The notes: generated by a model from the letters alone, not told the origin. A stretch of 64,000 nucleotides of DNA from Pseudoduganella rivuli (GCF_009674485.1 NZ_WKJJ01000002.1:124001-188000), one strand, 5' to 3'. Positions 20,085 through 29,259 are shown, numbered from the stretch's first letter. Translations and numbers: made by a program.

Positions 20085-23000
20085 TCACGATTTGTTTGCA
20101 TCCCGGTACAGCCATACGCGCATCAGGGAAAACAGCTTGTCGATGTCGACCGGCTTGGCGATGTAATCGCTGGCGCCCGCATCCAGGCAATGCTGGCGGT
20201 CGCTCGCCATGGCCTTGGCCGTCAGCGCAATGATGGGCAAGCCGCGCCAGCGGGGCATGGCGCGGATGCGTCGCATGGCTTCAAAACCATCCATTTCCGG
20301 CATCATCACATCCATCAGCACGATATCGATGGCGGGATACGCTTCCAGCTGTTCCAGCGCTTCGCGCCCGTTCGACGCGTGGACGATGCGCATGGCTTTC
20401 CCGCCCAGCGCCGCCGACAGTGAAAACACATTGCGGATATCGTCGTCGACCAGCAGCACGGTGCAACCGGCAAACACGGCTTCCTTGTCGAGCGTGCGCA
20501 ACGCGGCAGCCTGGCGCTGGCGCGGCAGCGCGCTTTTCACCTGGTGCAGGAACAGGCTGACTTCGCCCAGCAACCGTTCCTGGCTGCGGGCGCCCTTGAT
20601 GATGATGTGTTCCGTGTAGCGCTCCAGCCGCGTTATTTCTTCCCGCAGCAACTGCTGCTCGGAATGCACGATCACCGGCGCCCGGCCCGCATCCCCCGTG
20701 CGCAGCAAGCGTTCCAGCAGCGCGCATTCATCCATGTCCGACAGGCCCAGGTTCAGCACCACGCAATCGAACGTCCCCTGCGCCCATTGCGCCAGCACGT
20801 CGGCGCCGCTGTGCACCTCGACGATGTCCAGATTGTCGCGCGCCAGCAGCGCCGCCATGGCGGCCGACTGTTCCGGCGGGCCGGCCACCAGCAAGCGTTT
20901 GCCGCCGGGCTGGGAAGACGCCCCATCGATGGCGGCAATGATTTGTTCGAGCTGCACGGCGCTGACCGGCTTGCTGGCAAATCCCGCCGCGCCCATGTCC
21001 AGCGCCCGCTGACGGTCATCGGAACAGGTAATGAAATGCACGGGAATGTCGCGCGTCGCCTGGTTTTCCTGGATGCGGCGCATCACGCCCCAGCCATCCA
21101 TCTGCGGCAGCATGACGTCCAGGATGATGGCTTGCGGCGCGTGCCGCTCCGCCAGCGCCAGCCCGGCCTCGCCATCGCAGGCGACCAGCGCCAGGAACCC
21201 CTGCTCGCGCACCTTGTCGCGCAAGATGCGGGCAAAGGCGGGATCGTCCTCGACGATCAGGATCGTGCGGCGGCCATCCGCGTTCAGCGCGCGGTCGTCT
21301 TCGATGGCGCCGGGCGGCGCGGGCGCAGGCGCGGCCGATGCCGCCGGCGGCACCGGCAAGGCGGCCAGCGGCGCCTGCTCATCCGGCTTGCCCGCCGCCG
21401 GGCCTGGCAACGGCAGGTACAGCGTGAACGTGCTGCCCTGCCCCGGCGCGCTGGCCAGCGTGATGTCGCCGCCCAGCCGCTGCGCCAGCTGGCGCGAAAT
21501 CGACAGTCCCAGGCCGGAGCCGCCGTACTTGCGCGCGGTGGAGCCGTCGGCTTGCTGGAATGCCTGGAATATCAGTTCGTGCTTGTCCGGCGCGATGCCG
21601 ATACCGCTGTCGCGCACCATGAATGCCAGCGCCGGCCCCTGCAGCGGGCTGTCGGCGCACGGCGCGACAGTCACGGCAATCTCGCCCTCCGTGGTGAATT
21701 TGAATGCGTTACCCAGCAAGTTCCGCAGGATCTGCAACAGCCGGTGTTCGTCGCTGCGCAAGCTGGCCGGCGTGTCCGGCAACTGTTCGATGTGCAGCAC
21801 CAGGTTTTTCTGTTCGGCGACCGGCGTGAACAAGGCTTGCAACTGGTGCAGCAACGCCGCCAGATCCACCGTTTCAATGTGCATGGCCATCTGGCCCGCT
21901 TCGATCTTCGACAGGTCGAGGATATCGTTGATCAGGTTCAGCAAATCCCTGCCGGCGCCATGGATCGTGGCCGCGTACTCGATTTCCTTCGCATCGAGGC
22001 GTCCGCCCTTGTTTTGCTGCAGCAGGCTGGAAAGAATCAGCATGCTGTTGAGCGGCGTGCGCAACTCGTGCGACATGTTGGCAAGGAATTCGGACTTGTA
22101 CGCGCTGACACGCTCCAGTTCCGCCGCCTTGCGCACCAGTTCCACGCCGGCAGCCTCGGTTTCCTGGCTGCGCTTGCGGATGATTTCACGCTGCTGTTCC
22201 AGCAACAGCGCGCGTTCTTCCAGTTCTTCATTCGATTGCTGCAACTCTTCCTGCTGCACGCGCAATTCCTCGGTCTGCGCCTGTGTTTGCATCAACAGCT
22301 CGTTGACGCGCTCGCGCGACTGCGCCACGTCGATGGCGATGGCCAGCGCTTCACCGGCCCTGGCCAGCCAGTCCAGGTGCCGCTCCGTGAAGGGCTGGAA
22401 GCCGGAGACTTCGATCAGTCCGAACAATTTGCCTTCATGCAGCAGCGGCACGGCCACGATGGCCGCCGGCGGGGCATGCCCGGTCGATGACTTAATCCGC
22501 GGATACGACGCGGGCGCCCCACTCACCTGCAAGACGCGCCGCTGCTCGGCCGCGGCGCCCGCCACCCCTTCGCCGAGCGCAACCTGTTCGGGGGCATCCG
22601 ACAGCGCGTGGGTGGCCAGCAAGTTCAGCATCTTGCGCTGCGGCTCGTACAAATACAGCGCCCCCACCGCCGCCCCCACATAGGTGCTCAGGAAGCTGAC
22701 CAGCGCCGGCCCCATGTCGGCCAGCCGCACTTCACCGCGCATGCGCAGGTTCACTTCATTGATGCCGCTCTTGTGCCAGTCCAGCAGCGCATCCCGCTCG
22801 CGGTGGCTGCGCAACGCTTGCGTCATCGCGCGCAATGCCAGGTCCAGCGAGCGCTGGACTTCGCTCATGCGGCCGATATCGCCCGTCAGCTGCCCCACCT
22901 CGTTGGGCGCCGAGATACCCGGTGCGACCGGCGCCGGCGCCAGGATCGCGATGTCGTGTTCCAGGTTTCCCTCGGCCACCGCGTTGACGGTCTCGATCTT

Positions 23001-23786
23001 TTCCTTGGCGCCGCCCGTGAGGCTGGCCACGTGGTCGCGCAGCGCCAGCACCGGGCGCAATATCCTGCGGTACAAGTAGCCCCAGCTGGACAGCGTGACC
23101 ATGCCCGCGATCACGGCAATGGCGAGCGCCAGCCGCAGGTATGCCGCCTGGCGCGCTTCCAGTGCGCGCAAGTCCTGGCTGGTGCGCCGGTCGACCGATT
23201 GCAGGAAAGCGTCGATCGGCTGCATGATGCGGTCCTTTTCGCCGTGGTAGCGGGCGCCGAACAGCAAGGCTTGCGCAAATGCGGGATCGGGTGCGCGCCC
23301 CTTGCGGGCATCGGCAAAGCGCCCTTGCATGGCGTCGAAAGCTTCCTTTTCCAGGCCGACCAGCGCATCCGAGCGCGCCTGCGACTCCGCCAGCAGCGCA
23401 AACTCCGCCTCGCTGAAACCGGCGCGCCGCATCAGGCTTTGCAGGGCTTCGGCGCCATCGCTGCCGCCCGGATCGGCCGCGTGCCACCAGTAGGTATTCG
23501 AGTAATGGTGCGGCCGCGGCAACTTGCCATTGCGGATATCGAGGATGGCGAAGTAGTTTTTCTTGTATTGCTCGTCGCCCGTCACGACATAGGTGCGCGC
23601 CATGCGCGTCAAGTCATCCGAGCTTTGACGTAACTGCTCGGCCAGCTTGTAAGACTGGAAACGCGCTTCTTCGCTTTTCACCACGTCGTGGTGAATGTTC
23701 AGCAGCTGGAACAGGTCGAAAACAAGAAGGGACAGCACTGCCAGGGAAAACAGCGCGGTCCACGCCGTGACGGTTTTGATCTTCAT
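20085..23786 (-). CDS. Large hybrid sensor histidine kinase (HAMP, GAF, HisKA, HATPase, three receivers)
   Basis: A 1233-residue membrane kinase. Membrane helices at about 8-27 and 217-238 bracket an alpha-helical periplasmic domain. Then come a HAMP region, GAF (about 355-490), a long coiled coil (495-560), HisKA with His near 573 in [12 protein letters not shown], and HATPase (GGSGLGLSIS). REC1 has Asp near 890 in LDVMLPQMDG; REC2 (about 963-1085) has lost its acidic pair and carries Asn1012 where Asp belongs; REC3 has Asp near 1159. There is no Hpt, so relay must leave the protein. ATG 23786 is chosen because the first membrane helix follows directly. Confidence 0.9.
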   Translation of the reverse strand: MKIKTVTAWTALFSLAVLSLLVFDLFQLLNIHHDVVKSEEARFQSYKLAEQLRQSSDDLTRMARTYVVTGDEQYKKNYFAILDIRNGKLPRPHHYSNTYWWHAADPGGSDGAEALQSLMRRAGFSEAEFALLAESQARSDALVGLEKEAFDAMQGRFADARKGRAPDPAFAQALLFGARYHGEKDRIMQPIDAFLQSVDRRTSQDLRALEARQAAYLRLALAIAVIAGMVTLSSWGYLYRRILRPVLALRDHVASLTGGAKEKIETVNAVAEGNLEHDIAILAPAPVAPGISAPNEVGQLTGDIGRMSEVQRSLDLALRAMTQALRSHRERDALLDWHKSGINEVNLRMRGEVRLADMGPALVSFLSTYVGAAVGALYLYEPQRKMLNLLATHALSDAPEQVALGEGVAGAAAEQRRVLQVSGAPASYPRIKSSTGHAPPAAIVAVPLLHEGKLFGLIEVSGFQPFTERHLDWLARAGEALAIAIDVAQSRERVNELLMQTQAQTEELRVQQEELQQSNEELEERALLLEQQREIIRKRSQETEAAGVELVRKAAELERVSAYKSEFLANMSHELRTPLNSMLILSSLLQQNKGGRLDAKEIEYAATIHGAGRDLLNLINDILDLSKIEAGQMAMHIETVDLAALLHQLQALFTPVAEQKNLVLHIEQLPDTPASLRSDEHRLLQILRNLLGNAFKFTTEGEIAVTVAPCADSPLQGPALAFMVRDSGIGIAPDKHELIFQAFQQADGSTARKYGGSGLGLSISRQLAQRLGGDITLASAPGQGSTFTLYLPLPGPAAGKPDEQAPLAALPVPPAASAAPAPAPPGAIEDDRALNADGRRTILIVEDDPAFARILRDKVREQGFLALVACDGEAGLALAERHAPQAIILDVMLPQMDGWGVMRRIQENQATRDIPVHFITCSDDRQRALDMGAAGFASKPVSAVQLEQIIAAIDGASSQPGGKRLLVAGPPEQSAAMAALLARDNLDIVEVHSGADVLAQWAQGTFDCVVLNLGLSDMDECALLERLLRTGDAGRAPVIVHSEQQLLREEITRLERYTEHIIIKGARSQERLLGEVSLFLHQVKSALPRQRQAAALRTLDKEAVFAGCTVLLVDDDIRNVFSLSAALGGKAMRIVHASNGREALEQLEAYPAIDIVLMDVMMPEMDGFEAMRRIRAMPRWRGLPIIALTAKAMASDRQHCLDAGASDYIAKPVDIDKLFSLMRVWLYRDANKS

Positions 23787-23899
23787 AGAGAAGCCATGCC
23801 TGCATTCTGAGCATGAGCTAGTATCAGATAAAAACTGACACGGCGAGCGCTTTTCAGCGGTTTTTAACGATATTCCGCGCCATCTGTCGCAATTTTTTG

Positions 23900-24706
23900 T
23901 TAGCGAATTTTCAATGTGGCCAGCGATGCATCCGGCGCCGGCCAGCGCAGCTTCAGGCTTTCCAGCGTTTCCAGCAACAGCCTGGCAATGGCCAAGTCGC
24001 GATGCGGTTTCGAGTCGGCCGGCACGATGTACCACGGCGCATGGTCGGCGTCGGTGGCCAGGATCGCCTCTTCATAGGCGCGCTGGAACGCCCGCCACTG
24101 CTTGCGCTGGTCGATGTCGGACTGATCGAATTTCCACTGCTTTTTCGGATTGTCGATGCGCGCCTGCAGACGCTCGCGCTGTTCGCTCTTCGAGATGTGC
24201 AGCATGACCTTGACGATGGTGGTGCCGGTTTCCGCCAGCATGCGCTCGAAATCGCGGATCTGCGCATAACGGCGCCGGCATTCCTTGCCGTCGATCTGCT
24301 TCAGCACCCGCGTGATCAGCACTTCCTCGTAATGGCTGCGGTTGAACACCACCATTTCCCCCTTGGCGGGAACGTGCCGGTGGACGCGCCACAGGTAGTC
24401 ATAACCCGCTTCCAGCTCGGTGGGCGCCTTGAACGCCGCCGTGCGCAAGCCGACCGGGCTGATTTTGCTGTACAGCGAACGTACCGCGCCATCCTTGCCG
24501 GACGTATCCATGCCCTGCAACACCAGCAACACCTTGTGCTTGCGCTGCGCGTACAGCATGGTTTGCAAGTCGTTGATCCGCTCCAGCACGTCGTCCGTGC
24601 ATTCCTTGTCGCCCGCCTTGCTGCCATCGCCCAGCGGCTGGCGCGCGGCATCGGCGTCATCCAGCGTGAATTTATCTGGAACGCGGAACTGTTCGCGGGC
24701 TTTCAT
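23900..24706 (-). CDS. ppk2: Polyphosphate kinase 2 family nucleotide kinase
   Basis: Single-domain PPK2 enzyme of 268 residues, transferring phosphate between inorganic polyphosphate and nucleotides. Walker A-like GMDTSGKDG (about 66-74), lid/Arg region VHRHVPAKGEM, and Walker B-like VVFNRSHYEEVL. Whether it prefers AMP or ADP/GDP cannot be decided from these motifs. The start, ATG 24706, lies directly downstream of a run of nine G on the coding strand that occupies the ribosome-site position. It stands alone between a hybrid kinase and a LysR gene, all on the minus strand. Confidence 0.92.
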   Translation of the reverse strand: MKAREQFRVPDKFTLDDADAARQPLGDGSKAGDKECTDDVLERINDLQTMLYAQRKHKVLLVLQGMDTSGKDGAVRSLYSKISPVGLRTAAFKAPTELEAGYDYLWRVHRHVPAKGEMVVFNRSHYEEVLITRVLKQIDGKECRRRYAQIRDFERMLAETGTTIVKVMLHISKSEQRERLQARIDNPKKQWKFDQSDIDQRKQWRAFQRAYEEAILATDADHAPWYIVPADSKPHRDLAIARLLLETLESLKLRWPAPDASLATLKIR

Positions 24707-24711
24707 GGCAT

Positions 24712-24720
24712 CCCCCCCCC
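24712..24720 (-). repeat. G9 homopolymer at the ppk2 ribosome-binding site
   Basis: Nine consecutive C on the plus strand are nine G on the coding strand, 6-14 bases before the ppk2 ATG. It can serve as the Shine-Dalgarno element. Such runs are prone to slippage, which would alter SD length and spacing. It could also be a sequencing uncertainty. Confidence 0.8.
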
Positions 24721-24768
24721 GTATTGACGATGAGGCAAGCCTAGCAGATCCGGCCCGGCGCCGGCGCA

Positions 24769-25722
24769 TCAACGGCGCTGTGGATAACGCGATGCCGCCA
24801 CTTCGCGCAGCGCGGCCAGCATGGTTTCCGCGCCGGGGGACAGCCGGTGGCGCTGGCGCGTGATGATGCCGTACATATCCATGCGCAAACCCAGTTCGAA
24901 CGGCAACACCACCAGCAAGCCCGTATCGAGGTAAGGCCGCACCAGTTCTTCCGGCGTGGCCGCCACCATGCGGCTGCCGATCAGCAGCGATGTCAGCACC
25001 GGCAGCGCCAGGGTTTCCACCGTCTCCACGGGCGGCTCCATCCCGGCCGACAGGAACAACGTAGTCAGGCGGTCGCGCAGGATGCTGCCGGCCGGCGGCA
25101 ACACCCACGGCGTGGCGGCCAGGTCGGCCAGGGTCAGGTCGGTGCGTCCCGCCAGCGGGTGGCCGGCGCCGGCGATCAGGCTGTGCGGCTCGTCCGTCAG
25201 CGGTTCGAACTGCAATTCATTGGCCAACGTGCTGTCCAGGATACGACCCACCACCATATCCAGTTCGCCCGCGCGCAGCCGCTCCGTCAGCAATTTGCTG
25301 GTATCGACCGTCACGGACACTTGCAGCCTGGCGTGGCGCTGCTTGAGCAGTTTGACGGCGTCCGTCACCAGGCCCGCCGATGGCGTCAGCACGGTGCCGA
25401 TCGCCACCCGGCCACTGAGGCCGGACAACAGTTCCATCACTTCCTGGTGCGCGGAATCCATTTCGGCCAGCGCGGCGCCGGCGCGGCGGATCATGACTTC
25501 GCCATACCAGGTCGGCACCACGCCCCGCGGCAGGCGCTCGAACAGTTGTACGTTCAGCGCATGTTCCAGCTCCGCCAGCAGCTTCGATGCCGCAGGCTGC
25601 GTCAGATTGGCAGCCTGCGCCGCATGCAAAATGGACCCATGCCTGCCCAATTCCACCAGCAAGACCAGGTGGCGGGTTTTCAGGTGGGAGCGGACAAAAC
25701 GGTCGGCGCGGGGATCGGACAT
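24769..25722 (-). CDS. LysR-family transcriptional regulator
   Basis: A 317-residue LysR regulator. The winged helix-turn-helix is at about 17-75 (LVLLVELGRHGSILHAAQAANLTQPAASKLLAELEHAL), followed by the periplasmic-binding-like effector domain (GRVAIGTVLTPSAGLV onward). The N-terminal style resembles GbpR-type regulators of sugar use. It is the last gene of the dgo gene string, 24 bases after the SDR, so it is probably cotranscribed with the galactose pathway it may control. The CTATG-N9-CATAG boxes upstream of dgoD and the galactan genes have the interrupted-palindrome form LysR proteins bind, making it the leading candidate regulator. Confidence 0.9.
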   Translation of the reverse strand: MSDPRADRFVRSHLKTRHLVLLVELGRHGSILHAAQAANLTQPAASKLLAELEHALNVQLFERLPRGVVPTWYGEVMIRRAGAALAEMDSAHQEVMELLSGLSGRVAIGTVLTPSAGLVTDAVKLLKQRHARLQVSVTVDTSKLLTERLRAGELDMVVGRILDSTLANELQFEPLTDEPHSLIAGAGHPLAGRTDLTLADLAATPWVLPPAGSILRDRLTTLFLSAGMEPPVETVETLALPVLTSLLIGSRMVAATPEELVRPYLDTGLLVVLPFELGLRMDMYGIITRQRHRLSPGAETMLAALREVAASRYPQRR

Positions 25723-25746
25723 TGGCGTTACGTCAGTGAAACGAAT

Positions 25747-26520
25747 TTACTCATGATAGAGAGCGGTCCTACCACCGTCAATCAGGATATCCGTCGCGTT
25801 GATGAAGCGCGCCTCGTCGCTGGCCAGGAACAATGCCGTATACGCCACTTCGCGCGGCTCGCCAATGCGCTTGGTTGGCAGGATCGCCGTCTGGCGCGCT
25901 TCCTCGGCGGCCGGATCCGGCGCTTCGCTGAGCCATTTGCGGGTGTTTTCCGTCATGATCAGGCCCGGCGAAATCGAATTCACGCGGATGCCGCGCGCCG
26001 CATACTCGATGCCCAGCGATTTCGTCAGCCCCAGCAACGCGTGCTTGGCCACCGGGTAAGGGAAACAGCCCGGAATGATCTTGTGGCCGTGTACGGAAGC
26101 GATATTGACCACGCTGCCCGCGCCCTGTTCCAGCATGTGCGGCAACGCCGCCTGCGTGACGTTCCACGCGCCATCCAGGTCGACATTGAAGCAGCGCTGC
26201 CACTGTTCGCGCGACATCGACAGCGGATCGGCAAACACATTGATACCGGCATTGTTGATGACGATATCCACGCGGCCGAAGCGCTCGACCGTCCTGGACA
26301 CCAGCGCCCGCATCTGTTGCGGGTCCGCCACGTCACCCTGCACGAACAGCGACCGTTCCGGATCCATGGTTGACCGCATGGCGGCGGCCACGCCGTCGTC
26401 CGCGTGGCTGTTGTACACCACGTACGCGCCCTCTTCCACGAACAGCTGGGCAATGGCGGCGCCGATGCCCTGCGTCGAGCCGGTGACGATGGCGACTTTA
26501 TCTTTAATACGGTTTACCAC
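25747..26520 (-). CDS. Short-chain dehydrogenase/reductase, probable sugar (galactose) dehydrogenase
   Basis: Classical SDR of 257 residues. Coenzyme motif TGSTQGIGAAIA, NNAG, catalytic Ser in NIASVHG, and the active-site pair Tyr-x3-Lys in YPVAKHALL; C-terminal DILIDGGRTALYHE. I chose GTG 26520 because GGGAGG (26525-26530) lies just before it and the predicted protein then starts with VVNRIKDKVAIVTG; the upstream ATG 26538 lacks a ribosome site. Placed after lactonase, aldolase, kinase and dehydratase genes, it is best explained as the first enzyme, oxidising galactose to galactonolactone. Substrate is inferred from context. Confidence 0.85.
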   Translation of the reverse strand: MVNRIKDKVAIVTGSTQGIGAAIAQLFVEEGAYVVYNSHADDGVAAAMRSTMDPERSLFVQGDVADPQQMRALVSRTVERFGRVDIVINNAGINVFADPLSMSREQWQRCFNVDLDGAWNVTQAALPHMLEQGAGSVVNIASVHGHKIIPGCFPYPVAKHALLGLTKSLGIEYAARGIRVNSISPGLIMTENTRKWLSEAPDPAAEEARQTAILPTKRIGEPREVAYTALFLASDEARFINATDILIDGGRTALYHE

Positions 26521-26542
26521 ATTTCCTCCCACAGTCATTAAT

Positions 26543-26561
26543 CGCGGTGCGTCGCACCGCG
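26543..26561 (-). other. Hairpin upstream of the SDR gene
   Basis: CGCGGTGC at 26543-26550 pairs with GCACCGCG at 26554-26561 around GTC, shortly before the SDR ribosome site. It lacks a U-run. It might attenuate or stabilise the mRNA between the lactonase and SDR cistrons. Confidence 0.4.
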
Positions 26562-26637
26562 CGATTTCAATTGGTCCAGCGGCACGCACGCGGAAATCAC
26601 ATCCAGTTCAAAACCCTGGGCGGAATTGAGCTGGCCG

Positions 26638-26661
26638 CTTATGTTGCGGCTTATGTTGCGG
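26638..26661. repeat. Two tandem 12-bp repeats
   Basis: CTTATGTTGCGG occurs twice without a gap, in the 162-base stretch between the SDR and lactonase genes. No function is evident. Confidence 0.7.
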
Positions 26662-26682
26662 CCTCCTGGGGACTGCTGGTAT

Positions 26683-27615
26683 CTACCGGTCTTTGAACAG
26701 TGCGCCGGGCAAGCCCCGGGCGCCGCCCGCGTCGAGCCGGTACAAACCGCCCGCGGCGCCCGGCTGCGGCATGGCGCCCACCAGCAAGTGTTCGAACTGC
26801 GGCCCGCCAAACGCGGGCTGGGTCGGATATTTCGCGGGCAATTCAATACTGCGCAGCAGGCGGCCATCGGCCGCGTAGCGCGCGACTTTGCCGGCGCCGA
26901 AATGTGCGCTCCACAGGCAGCCGTCCGCGTCGATCACGGCGCCGCGCGGCTGCGCCTGTTCCACTTCCGCGAACAGGCGGACATTGGCGACTTTCGCGGC
27001 TGCCGAATCGTAATCGCACTGCATGATGCGGCGCGTGGCGGCATCGCTGAAATACAGTGTGCCGCCGTCAGGGCTGACGGCGATGCTGTGCGCCATGGCG
27101 GCCGCCGGCAAAGCCAAACGGCGCAAGCCATGTGCTGTCGAATACTGGTAATAGCTGCCGATCTGGCGCGCTTCCGGCGTCACGTTGCGGGTGCCGAAGA
27201 CAAAATGGCCGTCGCGGTCCGCCGCGCCGTCGCTGATGCCCGTGCGCGGTTCGGCCGGATCGACCGCCACGCCGGGTTGCGGTGGACGCCGTCCCAGGCC
27301 CTGCGCGGGTGGCGTGGCGCGGTCGGCAAAGCACAGCCACTTCGCCTGCGCCAGCAGCACGCGGCCGGAATGACAAAACGCCAGGGCGGCGGCGCGGTCC
27401 GGCAAGCGGGTGCGGGAAGGTTTGACAGGGGCTTCGCCATACTGCTCCTGCCACGTGTAGATGGAAGCGCTGTCCGGGTCGCACCACCACCATTGGCCAT
27501 GGTGCCAGCGCAAGCTCTCCACGTGCCCCGACGCCAGCAAGGTGACGGCGCCGTTATCATGGACCTCATCCGCGCCGGCAGGCGCTACGCGCGCATTCCG
27601 CACGGACGACGCCAC
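26683..27615 (-). CDS. SMP-30/gluconolactonase-family sugar lactonase
   Basis: A beta-propeller lactonase of about 310 residues. Family motifs: LASGHVESLRW with WWWCDPDSASIYTW near the N-terminus, HSIAVSPDGGTLYFSDAATRRI, RGAVIDADGCLWSAHFGAGKVARY and PTQPAFGGPQFEHLLVGA. It most likely opens galactonolactone to galactonate, between the SDR and DgoD steps. The start is not an ATG: GTG 27615 lies two bases beyond the aldolase stop with an AGG upstream, while the only upstream in-frame ATG would give an implausible Arg-rich extension inside dgoA. Substrate follows from operon context. Confidence 0.82.
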   Translation of the reverse strand: MASSVRNARVAPAGADEVHDNGAVTLLASGHVESLRWHHGQWWWCDPDSASIYTWQEQYGEAPVKPSRTRLPDRAAALAFCHSGRVLLAQAKWLCFADRATPPAQGLGRRPPQPGVAVDPAEPRTGISDGAADRDGHFVFGTRNVTPEARQIGSYYQYSTAHGLRRLALPAAAMAHSIAVSPDGGTLYFSDAATRRIMQCDYDSAAAKVANVRLFAEVEQAQPRGAVIDADGCLWSAHFGAGKVARYAADGRLLRSIELPAKYPTQPAFGGPQFEHLLVGAMPQPGAAGGLYRLDAGGARGLPGALFKDR

Positions 27616-27617
27616 GA

Positions 27618-28256
27618 TTACACCTGTTCCCGCCAAGCGCGCACGAACGCGCGGGCGTTGTCGCCCACGGTCGCAGCGCTCATGCCCGGCTTGTACAGCG
27701 CGGAACCCAGGCCGAAGCCTGCCGCGCCGGCGGCGCGGTATTCGCCCATCGTGTCCGGCGCGATGCCGCCCACCGGCAGCACGCGCAGGTCGGCAGGCAG
27801 GACGGCGCGCATTGCGCGCAGCAACGGCGGCGTCACCAGCTCGGCGGGGAACAGCTTCACCGCGTCGGCGCCGGCCTTGACACAGGCAAACGCTTCGGTC
27901 GGCGTCGCGGCGCCCGGTACGCAATACATGCCCGCCGCCTTGGCGGCACGGATCACTTCCGTATCCGCATGCGGCATCACGATCAGCTTGCCGCCCGCAC
28001 CGCGCACATCGTGCGCGGCTTGCACACTGAGCACGGTGCCGGCGCCCAGCAGCGCGTCGTCAGGCAGGCTGCGCGACAGCAGCGCGATGGATTCCAGCGG
28101 CTGCGGCGAATTCAATGGCACTTCGATCATGCGGAAGCCCGCTTCGTACAGGGCGGCGCCGATGCCTTCCGCTTCGGACGGACGGATGCCGCGCAAGATC
28201 GCCACCAGGGGCAGTGCGTCAAAGGCGCGGTCGAACAGGTTCAATGCGGTATTCAT
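27618..28256 (-). CDS. dgoA: 2-dehydro-3-deoxy-6-phosphogalactonate aldolase
   Basis: KDPGal aldolase of 212 residues, splitting 2-keto-3-deoxy-6-phosphogalactonate into pyruvate and glyceraldehyde 3-phosphate, the last step of De Ley–Doudoroff galactose breakdown. Class I aldolase signs: LVAILRGIRPSEA, catalytic Glu in RMIEVPLNSP, Schiff-base Lys in DAVKLFPAE, and phosphate loop LPVGGI plus GFGLGSALYKPG. The MIEVPLNSP wording fits DgoA more than the KDPG enzyme Eda. Its ATG overlaps the dgoK stop as ATGA, and the lactonase starts two bases after its own stop. Confidence 0.93.
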   Translation of the reverse strand: MNTALNLFDRAFDALPLVAILRGIRPSEAEGIGAALYEAGFRMIEVPLNSPQPLESIALLSRSLPDDALLGAGTVLSVQAAHDVRGAGGKLIVMPHADTEVIRAAKAAGMYCVPGAATPTEAFACVKAGADAVKLFPAELVTPPLLRAMRAVLPADLRVLPVGGIAPDTMGEYRAAGAAGFGLGSALYKPGMSAATVGDNARAFVRAWREQV

Positions 28257-29245
28257 ACAGATTCCAGGGAGGTAGATTGCGATGGCGCCAGTCCGGCGGC
28301 GCGGGCCAGCAGCAGCAAACCGGCAGGCGCCGTGTTATCCAGCGCCAGCGCGCGTTCGCCGCTGTAGTGGCGCAACGCCACCTGGTAGCGGCGGCACAGT
28401 TCCGCGCTGCCCACCAGCGCCAGCGGAGCGGTTTCCAGCCCCGCCTGTTCGCGCCATGCCAGGCCGGCGCGGAACTCGTGGCCAATCAACAGGCCGGACA
28501 GGTAGTCGCCCAGCGCGGCGGGCGCCATGCGGCCCGTGACGCCCAGCGTGCGGGCGGCAAACATCTGGTGCGCCACGCCGAGATGGCCATGGCGGCGCGC
28601 TGCTTCCACGCCATCCAGGAAGGCCGCTTCATTGAACGCGCTCTCTTCCATCAGGCGGCCCAGCACGGAGTGCTTGCGCAACACCGCATACAGCTCGCCC
28701 GTCATGTGGGTAGCGAAGCGGCGGATCTTGCCGTGGCGGACTTGCGCCCATTTCGAGTGGGTGCCGGGCAGCACGATGCAGGCGCCCTCGGATAACTGTG
28801 GCTGCAAGTGCAGCGCACCGATGATTTGCGTTTCCTCGCCCCGCATCACATCGGGCGGCAAGCCGCTTTCATCGCACAGCAGGCCGGGGGCGATCAGGAT
28901 TTGCTTCGATTCGGCGCCGCCGGGGCTGGGCAGCATGCCCGTCGCCAGCGCACGCGCATCGGCGGGACACGCCGCATAGGGCACATCGAGCCAGCCATGC
29001 AGGCTGCCCACCATGCCGCACGCCACCACCGGCAAGGCGGGACGGGCGCGCATCCAGTCGCCGGCCACCTCGTCCAGCGCGGCGGCGAAAGCCCCCGCGC
29101 CCGAGATCACCGACGCGCCGTCGCCATTGGCGCGTTCCGCCAGCGCCAAACCGTCCGCGCCAATCAGGAAGGCGCGCAGGCTGGTGCTGCCCCAGTCGAC
29201 GCCAATCAATTGCGCGGCGTCGAGCGCCTGCTGTCCGGTGGCCAT
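28253..29245 (-). CDS. dgoK: 2-dehydro-3-deoxygalactonokinase
   Basis: A 330-residue sugar acid kinase that phosphorylates 2-keto-3-deoxygalactonate with ATP. DgoK features: LIGVDWGSTSLRAFLI (phosphate 1 loop), ACGMVGSLHGWLDVPY, RGEETQIIGAL and LPGTHSKWAQV. I chose ATG 29245, which follows the dgoD stop by 14 bases; the ribosome site is weak, so a GTG at 29257 is possible. It is coupled to dgoA by an ATGA overlap. Pathway position between dgoD and dgoA matches the order of reactions. Confidence 0.93.
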   Translation of the reverse strand: MATGQQALDAAQLIGVDWGSTSLRAFLIGADGLALAERANGDGASVISGAGAFAAALDEVAGDWMRARPALPVVACGMVGSLHGWLDVPYAACPADARALATGMLPSPGGAESKQILIAPGLLCDESGLPPDVMRGEETQIIGALHLQPQLSEGACIVLPGTHSKWAQVRHGKIRRFATHMTGELYAVLRKHSVLGRLMEESAFNEAAFLDGVEAARRHGHLGVAHQMFAARTLGVTGRMAPAALGDYLSGLLIGHEFRAGLAWREQAGLETAPLALVGSAELCRRYQVALRHYSGERALALDNTAPAGLLLLARAAGLAPSQSTSLESV

Positions 29246-29259
29246 CTCAGTTGCCACGC

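Noticed and set aside
24779..24787. A perfect DnaA-box sequence (TGTGGATAA)
   Set aside because: Single copy inside the LysR coding sequence with no cluster or AT-rich unwinding element beside it, so not evidence for an origin.
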